From assembly GCF_036320965.1 (NCBI RefSeq), contig NC_092242.1:65006020-65070019 (forward strand): DNA of 64,000 nucleotides, in the 5' to 3' direction. A model generated the notes under the pieces. That model did no database searches and was not told the DNA's origin. It saw nothing but the letters and a program-made list of their open reading frames with translations. Positions 21,576 to 36,333 of the stretch are shown here, piece after piece. The DNA is from Panulirus ornatus (Eukaryota > Arthropoda > Malacostraca > Decapoda > Palinuridae). The position numbers and the translations under genes are program-made. How positions within the stretch are numbered: position 1 is the stretch's first letter; every line of letters begins with the position of its first letter.

Positions 21576-22520
21576 GTAGGGCCTTCGCGTATGACGGGCA
21601 AGCCTTTCGCCTGACCATTTCAAGTCAGGTCATATACGCCTGGTCATCATTACTCTAGGCTCATGCCGTCGTGTTCGAGGGTTTGAGTATACACACTTTG
21701 ATCTCGTTCCGGGCGCTAAAATCTTCTGCTCAGAATGGCACGTCTCAAAACAAACGCCTCATAATTTTTCGTATTCTTGTTTATTACCCTAAGGGTAAGC
21801 AAGAATCGTAGATTTTTTCCCCTCCTTGGGGAAAACAGGGAACTGTCTGAGGTATTAATCGTAATGAGGGAAGTTCATCTCTATGGTTAACAAAGTAATT
21901 TCTAACCTCGATTATAGACCCAAATTACCTGACGGCACAACTATAATGGATTAATATTTCATGTACATTTCCATCAAATCCTAAGTTACATAAGGAACTT
22001 TTTCTTTTTTTAACCAGCTTCTTAAAACAAACCCTTACGTTTACATTTTTCTGAAAACTTTCATTTACACACGTGAAAAAGGGAAAATATTCCAAAAATT
22101 CCATGTAAAGCAAAAGAAAAAGTTTCTCTCAGACAAATGTCAATCTTTTTTTTTTTTTATATATAACTCGACGCAGCGCAGCAGAACAAGAAACAGATGG
22201 GAGGTAATTTTGTGCAATCCGACGTACTTCTATTTCTTTTGCTTCTCACTGTATTATATCATTGCTGCATTTTAGACAGATGAACAACTTAAAAATAATA
22301 TAAACGAAAAAAAATCTCGGTTCATGATCAACCTCAAACATTAAACACTCTCAAAAACTGCGAATCCCTAAACAATTTAACCACGATATGAAAATATGAA
22401 AATTAGATATGACTGAATAAAAAAAAAATACCAGTTCCTCGCACAGCAACTTTTTTTTTTTTTTGGCAGGTGACTAATGATTGTGCTGTGCCCCAGATAA
22501 TATAAATGTACAACTAATCT

Positions 22521-22522
<2 letters not shown>
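21576..22522. other. non-coding stretch
   Basis: T runs at about 22,146-22,159 and 22,451-22,464 only; no supportable gene. Confidence 0.5.
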
Positions 22523-22585
<63 letters not shown>

Positions 22586-23224
22586 CTCGGAAAGCAAAAA
22601 TGGGTATGTTTGAGGAATAGTAGTTCCAACAATGTTGTATGGTTGCGAGGCGTGGGCTATGGATAGAGATGTGCGCAGGAGGATGGATGTGCTGGAAATG
22701 AGATGTTTGAGGACAATGTGTGGTGTGAGGTGGTTTGATCGAGTAAGTAACGTAAGGGTAAGAGAGATGTGTGGAAATAAAAAGAGCGTGGTTGAGAGAG
22801 CAGAAGAGGGTGTTTTGAAATGGTTTGGGCACATGGAGAGAATGAGTGAGGAGAGATTGACCAAGAGGATATATGTGTCGGAGGTGGAGGGAACGAGGAG
22901 AAGAGGGAGACCAAATTGGAGGTGGAAAGATGGAGTGAAAAAGATTTTGTGTGATCGGGGCCTGAACATGCAGGAGGGTGAAAGGAGGGCAAGGAATAGA
23001 GTGAATTGGATCGATGTGGTATACTGGGGTTGACGTGCTGTCAGTGGATTGAAGCAAGGCATGTGAAGCGTCTGGGGTAAACCATGGAAAGCTGTGTAGG
23101 TATGTATATTTGCGTGTGTGGACGTGTGTATGTACATGTGTATGGGGGGGGTTGGGCCATTTCTTTCGTCTGTTTCCTTGCGCTACCTCGCAAACGCGGG
23201 AGACAGCGACAAAGTATAAAAAAA

Positions 23225-23298
<74 letters not shown>
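22523..23298 (+). mobile_element. R1 LINE copy B, 5'-truncated, between two (AT)n tracts
   Basis: The body is 22,581-23,244, flanked by (AT)n at 22,523-22,581 and 23,243-23,298. It starts abruptly at TATCTCGGAAAGC, equivalent to position about 163 of copy A. It is nearly identical to copy A through the ORF, 3' UTR, tail hairpin and A run. Confidence 0.92.
22583..23035 (+). pseudogene. R1 reverse transcriptase fragment, frameshifted
   Basis: This matches the C-terminal part of copy A. Close to the start one base is lost (GTTTGAGGAATAG against GTTTGAAGGAATAG), which puts the upstream part out of frame. From MLYGCEAWAM (22,632) onward it is open through LKWFGHMERM and GRPNWRWKDGVKKI to a stop at 23,033. 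The 5' truncation and frameshift make it a dead copy. Confidence 0.85.
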
Positions 23299-23299
<1 letters not shown>

Positions 23300-23301
<2 letters not shown>

Positions 23302-23921
23302 TTCACTCAGGACGGTTTCCCTTGAAGCAAATTAAGAAATCTGAAAAGCTTTTGGACTGTCTATATTTTCGCCACCAGTTACCAAAACTTAGCCGCGAGG
23401 AACCCCTCTGGCCGAGGTAAGCCTTACGACAAATTACCTCGAGGCAAGGTGACGCAAGAGCTGGCACCACTTGTTTTGTTCCTCAGCGCGGAGCGTGAGG
23501 GAGCGCGTTTGCAATCTATCTTCCCTATTCGTCCTTCATTTCTCTGTCTGTCTCCCTCTTCATTTCTCCCTGACGCCAAAAAAAAAAAGGAGATACGAAA
23601 AAATGGCACAAATACGAAGGCAATATGACATGACAAGGAACCAAAAACATCTTGTGGATGATAACGGAGGAAGGTCAGTTATTCAAGACGAAAAGGTCAT
23701 CTCTCGAGATAGAGAGAATAAAAAAAAAAAAAGCTCCAGGCACTGTGTATCTGTTCTGCGTGTTTTACACGACCGTAATCGGAAGGCAGGACAAATATTT
23801 AGGTGCGACCGTAGCTAACAAAACCTCACCTAACCTAAACCCCAACTATTTCGGACGAGAAAACGCAGAGGCCGTTTTACGATAAAAAACAGAAACAACA
23901 AAAAAAAGTTACTTCAAAATA

Positions 23922-23924
<3 letters not shown>
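23300..23924. other. non-coding stretch
   Basis: A runs near 23,579 and 23,721; short frames only, with no domain seen. Confidence 0.5.

Positions 23925-23999
<75 letters not shown>
23925..23999 (+). repeat. (GA)n microsatellite
   Basis: Pure GA, about 75 bp, ending in GGTGTGGGTGTGGG. Confidence 0.98.
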
Positions 24000-24002
<3 letters not shown>

Positions 24003-24257
24003 GTGGGTGTGGGAGGGGAAAATGCGCCTTGTGGTGTGGTGAAGCAGCCCTCGCAGATCACACTAACTGCCGCAGGAACCCAGCCATAACAGAACAACCT
24101 GTTGTGGAACAGATGGTCTACATACACTGAACAGCTCAACTTTTTTCCTTATTCTTTTTTTCTTTTACAAAACTTACTTCAGTCGAATATCTATTCAAAC
24201 CTATAGAGGTAAAGCTACAAAATGAATATGGCCCACAAGAGCTTAATGACCCACCTA

Positions 24258-24259
<2 letters not shown>

Positions 24260-24320
<61 letters not shown>
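24260..24320. repeat. (AT)n microsatellite
   Basis: Pure TA, about 61 bp. A short (CA)n tract follows at 24,439-24,464. Confidence 0.98.
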
Positions 24321-24323
<3 letters not shown>

Positions 24324-24749
24324 AGAACAAAAGGATGTAAATATGTACCAGATACATGAAAACACTATCAAAACATGCCCAGAACACGAAAGCGGAACCA
24401 CACACTTATTATTAACGAGGAATTCAAAACAAACCACAAACACACACACACACACACACACACAGAGAACGAAAACACACGTCAAATACACAAACATATC
24501 AGTTTTTACGGGACATATGCAGAACTGAGGCCCGGCCTTAATGTGGACAAATTTCGTCCGTGACTGGAACCTCCCTTGTCAAGAAAAAAAAAAAAAAGGA
24601 TGTTACGTAGGGAACCACCACGAAGGACCCAATGATACGCTCACCTGATGCCTTTGAAAGCAGCTATCAGCTGACGCAGTCAACAGTTATCTGCCAAAAG
24701 ACCTTGAATAATGTAATAACTCTAACTTTCTTGCCATTTCCCCTTCATG

Positions 24750-24750
24750 A

Positions 24751-24829
<79 letters not shown>
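24750..24829. repeat. (AT)n microsatellite with one G
   Basis: TA repeat of about 80 bp with a single TATGTATA interruption near 24,775. Confidence 0.98.
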
Positions 24830-24830
<1 letters not shown>

Positions 24831-25194
24831 GCTTCCCTATTATCAATGGTTCATCTATATATCTCTCTCTGAGACCTATTCCAATCTGAAATTAGATACA
24901 ATTTCCAAAGATATGTGTTATTTGATTTAACTTTCATACGTACTTCGACAATTCTTCAACTACTGTAACAAGCTAAGGACAAATCGCACTTTAAATATTC
25001 ACAGTCAAACTTCAACAAGAGCAACAAAATACCAAAATTAATGTGAAAACAGGTATGTTATAATTCAACAGACTTAACTCGACTTTTGGTGTCTTAAAAA
25101 GAGCAAATTCCTTAGTGTAAATAAAAAAAACTTTAATTTCATTTTCAATGCACCCATTCCGGTTCACAATTTAACTACTTAAGTCTATATCAAC

Positions 25195-25344
<150 letters not shown>

Positions 25345-25459
25345 TCCACGTTATTAGTGATTTTGACTTTAAATACAAATTTTTCAAATAAATTGAAAAA
25401 TCGAAGCACAATAGTAGAAATAATTTCAGTACCTACTAATCAAAATAGCTGCATTGAAC

Positions 25460-26050
25460 TTATGAAAAAAAAAAGTCCTAAAGTTCCTATGGTTCTGAAA
25501 CCAGAAAGCGTTCATTACGCATTAAACTCCCTACAGGTCTAAACACATACCAGTCCGTTATGTCTTAAACTTCCTGTGGTTTAAACCCTCGAAATACGTC
25601 ACATCACAAACTTTCACGTTGGTTTGAACACGGCGACGTCCGTTTCATCTTAAACTTCCAGTAGTTTCAACACAAGAAAAGTCGTTCCGAACGAAATTAT
25701 CTGTTACGAATCTTTACAGTCGAAAATACTGCTGCCTTAGTAGACAACTAGAATAATAATGACAATATAAAGATTAACCTTTAACTCCACCACTCCAACA
25801 ACCAACCTTCCCACCTAAAACACCATCACTCCAACAGTACCACGATCTTAAAACCCCACCACTCCAATATCACTATGACCTTAACGCTCCCACTGCTCCA
25901 ACAGAAGTGTGACCTATCCACCCCAACTCCAATGGCACCATAACCTTAACCCCACCACTCCAAAGGCAACCTAACCTTAACTCCACTACTCCAACAGCGC
26001 CACGACCTTCCCTTCGCCATTCAAACACCGCTGTGTCCTTAACTCCATTC
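25460..26050. repeat. two adjoining degenerate minisatellites
   Basis: At 25,460-25,690, units of roughly 45 bp share a TTAAACTTCC..GGTTT.AAC pattern, about five copies. At 25,775-26,050, units of roughly 30-35 bp share ACCTTAACTCCACCACTCCA followed by CAGCACCA, about eight copies. Both are strongly diverged. The C/A-rich composition differs from the flanks. Confidence 0.7.
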
Positions 26051-27249
26051 CATTCAGTGAGTTAATATAAACATACAAACCATGGGGGACGACAGCTGGC
26101 CAAACGCCACACAATGGGTCCGTCCTCACCCGTTCACCCACTCCAAGAGCACACCAAGGGAGGTGTGTTCTCCTCTGTGGACCTGACTCAAAGGCTGGAG
26201 TTACAACAATTACCCGAACCCATATATTTCCCCTCCTCCTCCTCCCCAGTTTCTGAACGTCTTACCCTGTCCCTTGTAATTCTACTATAAAAAGCTATTG
26301 TGTGATCACAATACCATGCGTGTCCTTGAGAAACAGACGAACCAAAAAAAAAAAAAAAAAATCAATGGCATGTTAGGTTACAATAGATCTTTCATTAGTC
26401 GTTCTGCACAGCGCATATCAGTCCTCTTGACCACAATACCTCATTTAAGTTCGTTGTGTAATGTCTGATAATGAAACACTAAAGAGGTATTCGATGTAAA
26501 AAAAAATAACAAAAGTCCTCCGTTTACAAACGGAAATAACTCAAGGTACAATAAAATTTCAACGGCAGAAGATGATAGTTTCTACTTATATACATACGTA
26601 TGTTTGGTAACATACGATACACTCGTAATTCTTGCCGTAAGAAGGTCAGTGAAAAGACAAAGGCCAATCAACCCCTCTCACGCCAGGAACCAGCTACCTT
26701 CGATATCTCTTACAACATAATAAGTAAAATATAAGATCCAGGAAGAAATCAACCATTTAAAAAAATATGCTACTGGTCTTCCACAACACTAGTGCGAGTC
26801 TCTGATAATTAGCTTGCATCTCCTCTCACAACACAATAGTTCCCTACGTCTAATGACAATATTCACAGAATACCACGAGGAGCATTACAGCACATACAGA
26901 CAATTCGACTGTATGACTATTTTTTATCTCTCTTAACAAAGAGGATTTGAAAATATATCAGCTCCAAGTGAATGCAAGACCCGAGGGATTTTAAAAGCTT
27001 TCTACAGGAAAGAGAAAGAAAAAATGGATGAGAGTCCGTGGACTAAAAAAAAAACCCTTCAGGACGGGGAGGTAAGTTGTGGAAATTGCAAGCTGTGGAA
27101 ACACCTGGCGACCAGGGAACTACGCACTACTACCCATCATCTCTCGACTACCACAATTCATGCAACCAGATGACACCATTTTCGGTATTTCCCCCCCCCC
27201 TCCCCCCAGCCAGAAATCACTTCTCGATCTCACTGCCTCAAGACACACA

Positions 27250-27252
<3 letters not shown>
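26051..27252. other. non-coding stretch
   Basis: A run at 26,344-26,361 and C runs at 27,189-27,206; no supportable gene. Confidence 0.5.

Positions 27253-27324
<72 letters not shown>
27253..27324 (+). repeat. (GA)n microsatellite
   Basis: About 72 bp of GA preceded by a short (CA)n. Confidence 0.98.
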
Positions 27325-30300
27325 CTTTAACCTTGGAACATTTCATGCGCTTAAAACTCGGGCAACTACTTTCTCTCATTCTATCGCAATATCAAGACGA
27401 TGTTTCGATCAACTTTCACGTTTGAAGAGCAACCTTAAATTCATCTTCTACCTACTGATATTCTAGGCTTATCCATACGTCAAGACTATCAACCTCAAAT
27501 CAACTAGCTACTACAGCACCTGCAAAAAAGTTTTTCCCAAGCTTATCTTTCCCATCTATCACCCAAGCTGCTTACCCTAAAACAACAACAACAAAAAAAA
27601 GGAAGCGATTATAAAATGGGTAAGTTTCTTACGAGCATATTACGGCACATAAATAAAGTTCATCTGAAACCAACTCGCCGGTAGGAGCAAACATGCACTC
27701 AAGCAACAAGGCATCGCTTGATTAACTGTATAAACGTCACGGGGTCACTTGAGGAGGGGGGGGGAAAAGGTGGAAGCTAAACATCACTTCGACGTGTGTG
27801 TGTGTGTGTGTGTGTATGTACTTTGCCTATCTGGCCCGACACCCAACATACTAAATAGCACTTTGTCTGGACCCATCATTTTCCCCTGCTGCTCCATTTG
27901 CCCCAAACACCATCCATTTCCGGTGTCTTACAGTATTCATGCCACTACATTATTCGAACATGCACCATATTTCCTCATACGCAATCTCTTCATAAGCTGT
28001 ATTATTTCCATTCAAGTTACAATGCCCTTCAGGTAATGCATTTCCTTCCACTGTACTATAAATTCCTTCCGCTGTCCTACTTACTTTAAATGTCAAATTT
28101 AATTCGTCGTACAATTTACCTGAACAGCACACCAGCCCCTCCCATTTATACCATCCGTCCTTGAGCATTATGATAAACTTCGGTACTGTACATAATATAC
28201 TCCTCTCCTCCCCGTGCCATCACCTCTAACACTAAAAACACTTCTCTGGTGTTTTATACCACAAGACATCAACAAGTCATGAGCGGCTTGATGACCTGTG
28301 ATAATCACATAAATATACCGTAAACAACTTATGATAATTTTTTAAAGGAAATCTTTTTTCAGCTCAAAAAACTTTTTCTTTCAAAATTGAAAGATGAGAT
28401 ATTCAAACACTTGTATACTTGAAATAATCATGGAAAATATGTCATAATGCTCTCAGTTACCGATATATTCCCAGTAAATACAACGCAAAGGATCAGAAAA
28501 TATTTAAAATTGAATTAATTTAACAGCTTAATTGAATGTCATAAAGACGACTAAACTATATTCTAGTACCATATTTGTATTCAGCATAAAATTTACTTAT
28601 AATGAGTTTTTAAAGGAAATTCATTTTTCTGGGGAAAATGCCAAAAAGTGAAGGTAATAGTTTTAAAGTGGCGTGTCGATGGTATGGTAGGAAGGGCAGA
28701 TGCCCTGGGCGCCACACAACAGGTTGGTTTCTTGACATATGCAACCCGATTGAATTTCTACTGGTTTGGTTTTGTGAGATAAAAGAGAAACTCGCCCTAC
28801 TTTTCAACTGTAGTAATATTTTGCGACTATCAGTTGCATTACGGCTTCTACGTCACAAATTTGATCAAATAAGTCTTTAAGACTATATAAATTTCAGTTT
28901 TATATAAATCTAAGTTTATAATTGCACTGTATATATCTTTATATACATCCACTGTATGTACATTTTCAATCAAGCCAGGGGCGCAATTTCAGTGCTTCCC
29001 ATAGGCGCATTTCCCTTAGATACCCCCTGGACATGTTGCTCACATCTGGTATAATGTTCTCAAATGCATCAGGGAGAAACTTGGGACTACTGAGATTGTT
29101 TCCATCACATCAAAATAATACTAATACTAATATGGAAAACTATTTCGAAAACCAGATAATCCCATTTTTTTCCTTATACGCATCACGTTTCCTTTCATCA
29201 TTTCAGTCTCCCTCCATATTTGTCAAATATCGTCCAATATATAATGGCAGGCTTCCAACTTGCAATCACCTACCCCACTTCACATGCGAGAAATGTTTAA
29301 CCGTATTCTTACAGCAATATGTTCAACCGCCGGCGCAATGTAATGTAACCCACATAACAATGCACATCAACTTATAACTGGCAGCAGTAGTTTTTATTTC
29401 TATTAAACAACTCACTAAATCACTCTGGATTATGAATGTGTCGAAACCAAAAGACAAGATTCCAATCCCTTATGTCGCCAAAACGCCATTTTTCCGGTAA
29501 ATGCACAAGATATATCTAACGCACTGGAGTGCTCTTGCGAATGACTGAAGATTCCTTACTTCTTGGAAATGGCGACACGTACATTAGCCTCATAAAAAGA
29601 CAGCAAATGCAAGAGTTACCAGCTTTGCACATGCGGCAAGCCAAGTTCCAGCGTTCATCCATTCTCATCGTATATTCAAATCATGAAACTAACAAACCAA
29701 CAAACGATTTAGTTTCCTGTAGCTGAAATTTTTAGATAAATACTTATATTCTAATGTGTTGGACTAACATTTTTTTTCTTAACCACAAGGAGGGGGGAAT
29801 GTCCGAGAAAAAACGTGTCAGTTCTGCGACCTAATTAAAGAATGAGTGATACTACCATGCATGAGTTACACAAATACAACGTTTCTCACGCACTTAACAC
29901 CAGATGAAAATGAACTTTTACCAACTCATGAAATGTCCTAAGATGCGAATATATTTTCCCCTCTCGTATGACACCGGACTATCTTCCACAACATCCTAGT
30001 TTGAGGGGTAACAAAAGACTTTGATGGACGTCTTCCCCGAGAGAAACACCTGTTAAGGGAGAAAGGACTACGACCCAGCACGCCTTGGGCTGCTGCGGTG
30101 GGCCCCACCACCCTGTGGCCAGTGAGCCTCCTACGCCCGCCAACGCCTACACCTCACACGCCTCAACACACTAGGTAATCGTACGTACATTCTCGCTGAG
30201 GGACTCGCCAGTGACAAAGTGCTTGGTAATTCAGCTAATACAGGTAACTCAAGTTAATATTATTCTTTAGAACAGAAAAATCAAATTTAAGGATTATTCA

Positions 30301-33300
30301 AAACAACCAGCACATTAACCAGTGGAGAGGCGTTCAGTTGCATGATAGCAGCCATCTGATACAGCATGCAAATTACTAACGGTATTACAACGATTATTTT
30401 ATCTTATTTTTTAACTTCACAGTACGTAACACTAACCACAGACAATCATGCAACCCCCATCCTTCATTACATCTACATCAAATGAAGGAAAATTTTTCAT
30501 ATAGATATGAGTACTACAGCTAATAAAAAAAGGTCACAAACATATCCAGTGGCAGGCCCACGCAGCTGGCCACATAAGTATCTGTGCTGGGACAAGCTGC
30601 AGTGTTGAACCAACCCAAGACGTGCTTGGACTCTTTCCTCATGGCTAAATGAGCCAAGATGGTTCTGACGAACTCATGAAAGCTGGTTCTTGAGCGTCGC
30701 AACCGAATGGTCCGGACATTTTACTGCATCATGTGCTTATTGGAGACGAGTTTAATCATCTGCATTTTTGTTTTTACAAAGGGGGGGGGAACCCTTGATT
30801 AACCATTGTTGCGCTGATGAGACATACCTTTAAATCTGAAGCGGGTTAATTGGTTCCATAAGGTAAACTGTCATACGGAAGAACCCTTAACTAATAAGGA
30901 TACAGCCATCCCCTCAAGGCCGCCTTGCTGCACTAAACACGAAGAGAGGCGTTTTACGACCCTTGCGTGATCCGTGGTACGTAATCACTACAATCCACAC
31001 CACTGGGTACGATCTTTTCTTTCTCCTTCCACCACGGTCACCGGCCAATGATAATAATAATAATAATAATAAAAAAGTCAAGTAATAAACGAAATCGTAA
31101 TTGTGACATTCTGGCCGCTGGAATAATTAAAAGGTCGCTTTTCTAACAATGTTCATATATATATATATATATACAAAAATCTACCATGCGATGAAATATG
31201 AGCACGGTACAGAAATAACATTATGAATGATACTTTAACGAAGCATACCACTAAATAGAAGCTACATTCATGGCGCGTTTAGTCGGAGCTGCAACTCACA
31301 ACCAGGATTACTGGCTTGAATTTCTGAAAGTTTAGAAATACTTTCCTTTACATATATCCCCAGAAACTCAATATTTAATAAAAATGAATAGGGGAAAACT
31401 CAGTAAAACGGGCAAAGGTCAGTTTTGATATTCTAAAACAAATATTTCACACGAGGAGTTCCGTTTAAACAGACGTGCTAGCATTAACGTTGCCACATAC
31501 TACATCCGTTCGGCTAATAGTGTTCTTGTAGCTTATAAACTTTACAATATGAAAAAGAATTTCCGTGAGAAATGATACTGAATGGTTCTCTAATCTAAGA
31601 AGGAATGATTTCACGCACTGTGCACACCGAACAACAGTTCCTCATGATTAAGGCCTCTCTGCTCTAATGGAACCCAGAAAGCACCCTAAAGCAAAACAAT
31701 TTGCTATATAACTAGTTCAGGAATCGTTACATTCAGGAGCGAACGTAGTGTTGAGCGTAACCATCGAGGCAACACTATAATAGCAACATCTGGCATTCTC
31801 TCCCCCGCCCACAGACTGGTTTGCTCTTAACCCACCCTCCATGAATGATTTATGGCACGTCCAGAGCACAGATGCCTTAATCCCTCGACTTATCATGAGA
31901 TGATATTCCCGAAAATGTATTCGTGTTTGCCAATCGGCGAAAAAATAATTTAACTACAGACACGTTCACTGGGAACATAGGTGGAACAGTTAAAGGAGAG
32001 AAGCAGTAGCTTCATTTTCAAAAAGATTTATAGTTTTGAGAAATGGCGTCCCCATTTACAATACCGTAAGCTCAATAGGTTTCAATTAATTTCACTGATT
32101 TTCAAAAGAATGCCCTCTACAAAATGAACGAACTCTATCTTCATTCGCGACCTCGCCTAAAAAGCCTCAACAGTCAGAAGAAACTGTAATACGTTACACA
32201 ATTATGGTGGAAAAAATATCAAATGCGCATCAAGATTATGGTGGAAAAAATATGAAATGTACATCAAAGTCAAAATTCAAGCATGGACAAGAAAAGCAGA
32301 AGATTCGACATCCATTCTGTACTAAATTTCACGTCAAATAAAACATGTTACCATTGCGGTAAGAGAGATGGTAACCAACCATTTCCTCAAAGCTGATCAG
32401 GGGGAAGAACACATAAATATTGCAGTTGTGGTCAGCAAGTGAAGAGATGTCAATCCTGAGTATGGTAAAACTTTAAATGTGTTAAATATGATGTTACTAA
32501 CGTACAATTAGCAAAAACTGCAAATCATTTATATCTTCCTAAACGAGAACTTGTCCTCGTGATCATGTATATTTGATAAGAAAAAAAATTTCAAGAACAA
32601 TATCATAGTTGCCGTATATTAATTATTTCCATATACAGTGAGTAGATCGGCTCATTTGCTTCCCCTGCAGTTGTCAATTTAATAAAGCCTCTCTGACATC
32701 ACTCAAAATAAAGCATTAATCATCCTAAGAGTCTAGGATAAACGTTGTCAATTCACTACTTCAAACTGAACGTAAGTGATCCAATGAGCGGACGTATATT
32801 CATTCTTTTAATTCCTATTATTAAGTCCAAGTATCAGAAAGTAACGTGTGCACTTATTCTTTTGGCAACATGAATCCTACATACGCCTACACATTTTCTT
32901 TTAAGCAAAATACTGAAGGTATCACACAATATGTGAACACAGACGACAAAAGTACGAGAAAAGAACCCACAAATGTACGAAGTCGTGTTACACAAGCACG
33001 ATAGCCATCGACAGTCCGGTAGTCTTTAAATCGATACTGTGGTCGTGTTGCCGTATGCATAATTACTTAACGTGTACTAGACGAGCCAACCGTAGGGCCA
33101 CAATTAGGGAGAGCAATCAATACTGCTAGGCGCTAGTTAGCCAAATATCATTCAACTATCGCCAAGCTCACCAAAAACGTTTATCTTGAACCAACCAACC
33201 AGCCAAACGCTGGCAGCACAACCAAGCCAGGCCGCCAACCGACTATACAATGATGTTGCAGGTGGCTCCATACCTCCCAGAAATTAGCTGTCGTTCATAT

Positions 33301-36264
33301 TTGGCAAAATTTCATCAATGTCAACGGCGTCAGCGTCATCGTACAGGGCGGCAGCAAAAATAAAGTTAAAATTTCGGGTTGTCCGTTAAAAACCAGTTTG
33401 AGATAATTGGGAGTTTGGATACACAGTTCCATTATTCAAAATGTTTTCGCTATAATTAATGACAGAGAGCCATGCTAGCAAAAGCCCTGCAAACTTCAGT
33501 GGAATATTTTTTCTTTTGTAAATGAAGAACGAGGAGATGGAAACGAGGGGAGAGGAATACAAAGAAATTAGGTAAAAATATTACAAAAGGATGCCATTAT
33601 GTCCGCACTAAAAAAACAATCTATATCATTCCCAGAGTGATTAGAGATTATTTCCCAGTTAGGCGTATACTTGAAAATTGCAGCCGTCTACATACAAACG
33701 GCAAATAAATGTTTTTTTTTTCTTTTTTAAGTGGTCATCATCTAATCATTAACGTGACCAACACCCCAAACTACTCAGGTCAATACATACGAGTGAACAA
33801 GATCTAAAATGTGTATCAGACAGTTTCTCACTCATCGCTGTAAACAAAAACATGGTGTGCATAATTTCCTGAAGTCATTTAACACCAAACAAGACTTTAG
33901 TTGGAATACAACCCTGTAATCTATGACAATAACAAGTCATATTTTTACGGAAACTCCATAAATATTTTAACCTCTGTTATTCTAAATAAATAGACCCAAC
34001 ATAATTTACGTTGTCAATAATCATAGACAGCAGTTTTGGTTAACAATTTTGACTTTACAACCCAACGACTGTCACGGTCATTGAGGCCGTTAACATTGTT
34101 ATAACCAGTAATCGGAACTTCTGAAGATAAAATTCATCATTACCGCTCTCACTACATGTATGGCCCTTAAAGGTAAGTCTCAGATAGAAATACTAAAACA
34201 AAATACTAACGCCACGATATGAGCACCACTTTCGTGTTTTCGTATTCCAAAGAAAAAGAAAAAAATCTAAAGCAAACAGGTATCTAGTTATAAACCATGA
34301 AATTAAAGGGTTCAAGACACATTAGGTTAGTTCTCAGACCCCCTAATGTGATCATTCCCCCTTAGATTAAAACTAAGCCTTCTGAATTATGAACCAACCA
34401 AGAAGGTTCAATTCTAATACAAAATACTTGAAGGATGTAAAGAAAGTATATGTAAATCGACCTAAACCCTCACGATTCCTATTCAGATTGACTGCACCGT
34501 TGTTTGCTCCAAACAGCGAGAGAGTCTGCTACACTAGCCAATCTATATGTCACGGGGGAAAGCTTGGTGGAGATCATCCACTGCACAGTTGCAAAAGATT
34601 ACGAAGCTGAAAGGTCATAGTGCTGGGTGGGGACTGGCCTGGACGGACGATGTACAGGCAGGCTTCATTTTGCCGTATGATTGCCTATTGGAGAGGACTG
34701 TTATCTAGTTCTCGGAACACTTAGACTACAATGTGTGATAGGCTGTTGGAACTAAAGGATAGTGTTAGTATAAAGAGAACCCGCAACCCAAATCAACAAG
34801 AATACAGGTTCCTATCCTCTACATAGACCGTGTTCCATCCAGATCCTACATTATCTATAACCGGTTATAGGGTTCAAAGGGAGGACATTTCTTTCGAACA
34901 CAGTAAATCCAATATTTGTATCAGCATTTCATGATGACCCACGAAGTCAGTTTCATTAGTCTAAAAGATTCATATCCAGACAACTGTTCTGTGCAGTTCA
35001 AAATAAAAGATATCTTCTGTAACTGTTTATCTTCCAGATTCGCTGTCATAACCTTGGTGCCTGTCATCTTTCCCAACCTAACCTTGTCATCGGACAATGG
35101 AAACACTTATCCTTGGTCCAAATAATACGTTTCTTTCAACAAGAGCTTCGTCAGCACGAAATGAACATTTCATTCTTTCCACAAGCGCCGTTATCCGCAC
35201 TAAGGAGCCGGGTGTTCAAAAATGCGGAGCTTCTACGAGGCATATAATTTTACCAAATACTTCCGAATGAAATCCTTTTCACCAGAGAGCTCTACTCCCC
35301 TTTATAATAATAACCCATTACTTTCCGGGTCTGGCCAATCCCTTCCATTTTACGTCCCTACTCAGCATTGCAAGATCGGCAACAGTCCCACATCTTCTCC
35401 AATGATATGTTTATATAAATTATGCAGGCTGCAACCTCGAACACCCAAGCTTATATGACGAATAATAAGAGCTGTTTGCTCTTAAACCACGCAATGAAGA
35501 TTACGCAAGATCACAATTCATCATAGTTCTCTAAAAAAAAATTGTGTTGGAAGCTGCATCATTCATACTCTAAATATACACAGCTCGTTACTGTATGCAA
35601 TGAGCTCAAGGCACAAGTGTGTATGTGTGCCCTACCAGGTTATCAAAGGACGTATTTATCACAAGCCATGAAGGAAAAGACCAAACGCGGTGTCGGCAAA
35701 GCTGAAATTAGCCTATTCGCCACGATAGTTTATCAAACCCCATTGAGGTGAAAGTATCGAGCCAATGAAACATGCCAGCTCAGGAATCAAAGACCACATC
35801 GGCCGTTACTAAAAACATTTTTTTTTTCTAGGATTCCACTGCAGATCTGACCTTTGCCCTGCCAAGCTCCTACAACTTACCGAGTTTCAACCGATGACTG
35901 CCTGTGTTTGAAAAGCTTGGGGCGCGATGTGCAATCGTGTATTTGGCTAGGCACTGGACACTGTTCCGTGCGTTTTAAACGGCACCACTCGCGACAGACG
36001 ACGAATAACGTAATCGGCATAATGCATTTCGTAACCGTGCGAAACCTAACTTAATTTAGACGAACGCGTTTATGGTCGGATTTCCAATCACGCTTTAAGT
36101 AACAATAACCACTCTGTTTCGATACATACGTGCGATTTGATGGAAGAGCGCGTTTGTGGACTCATACGTGTTGATAAACTTAGCATTGAGACAAGGAATC
36201 TATCATGAGTGTTCAAAATACACTATGAGATTATTTTGTTTCGTAAGGCGAGACTGAAATTTTC

Positions 36265-36272
<8 letters not shown>
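27325..36272. other. long non-coding stretch with minor repeats
   Basis: Minor features are (GT)n at 27,796-27,815, (AAT)n at about 31,048-31,073, a short (AT)n at 31,157-31,172, and a two-copy repeat of about 36 bp containing TTATGGTGGAAAAAATAT at 32,200-32,268. All open frames are under about 150 codons and none shows a domain, splice support or codon signature. Nothing else is supportable. Confidence 0.55.

Positions 36273-36330
<58 letters not shown>
36273..36330. repeat. (AT)n microsatellite
   Basis: Pure TA, about 58 bp, after GTGTG. Confidence 0.98.

Positions 36331-36333
<3 letters not shown>

Noticed and set aside
21315..21658. Repeat protein with KIYPWEDIVL units (plus) or ARYPPRDRFL units (minus)
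   Set aside because: The 30-bp period keeps frames open on both strands; no start context, splice site or neighbouring gene supports translation.
30520..30702. 60-codon minus-strand frame (FHEFVRTILAHLAMRKESK region)
   Set aside because: Composition looks protein-like, but it is too short, with no domain and no flanking exon.
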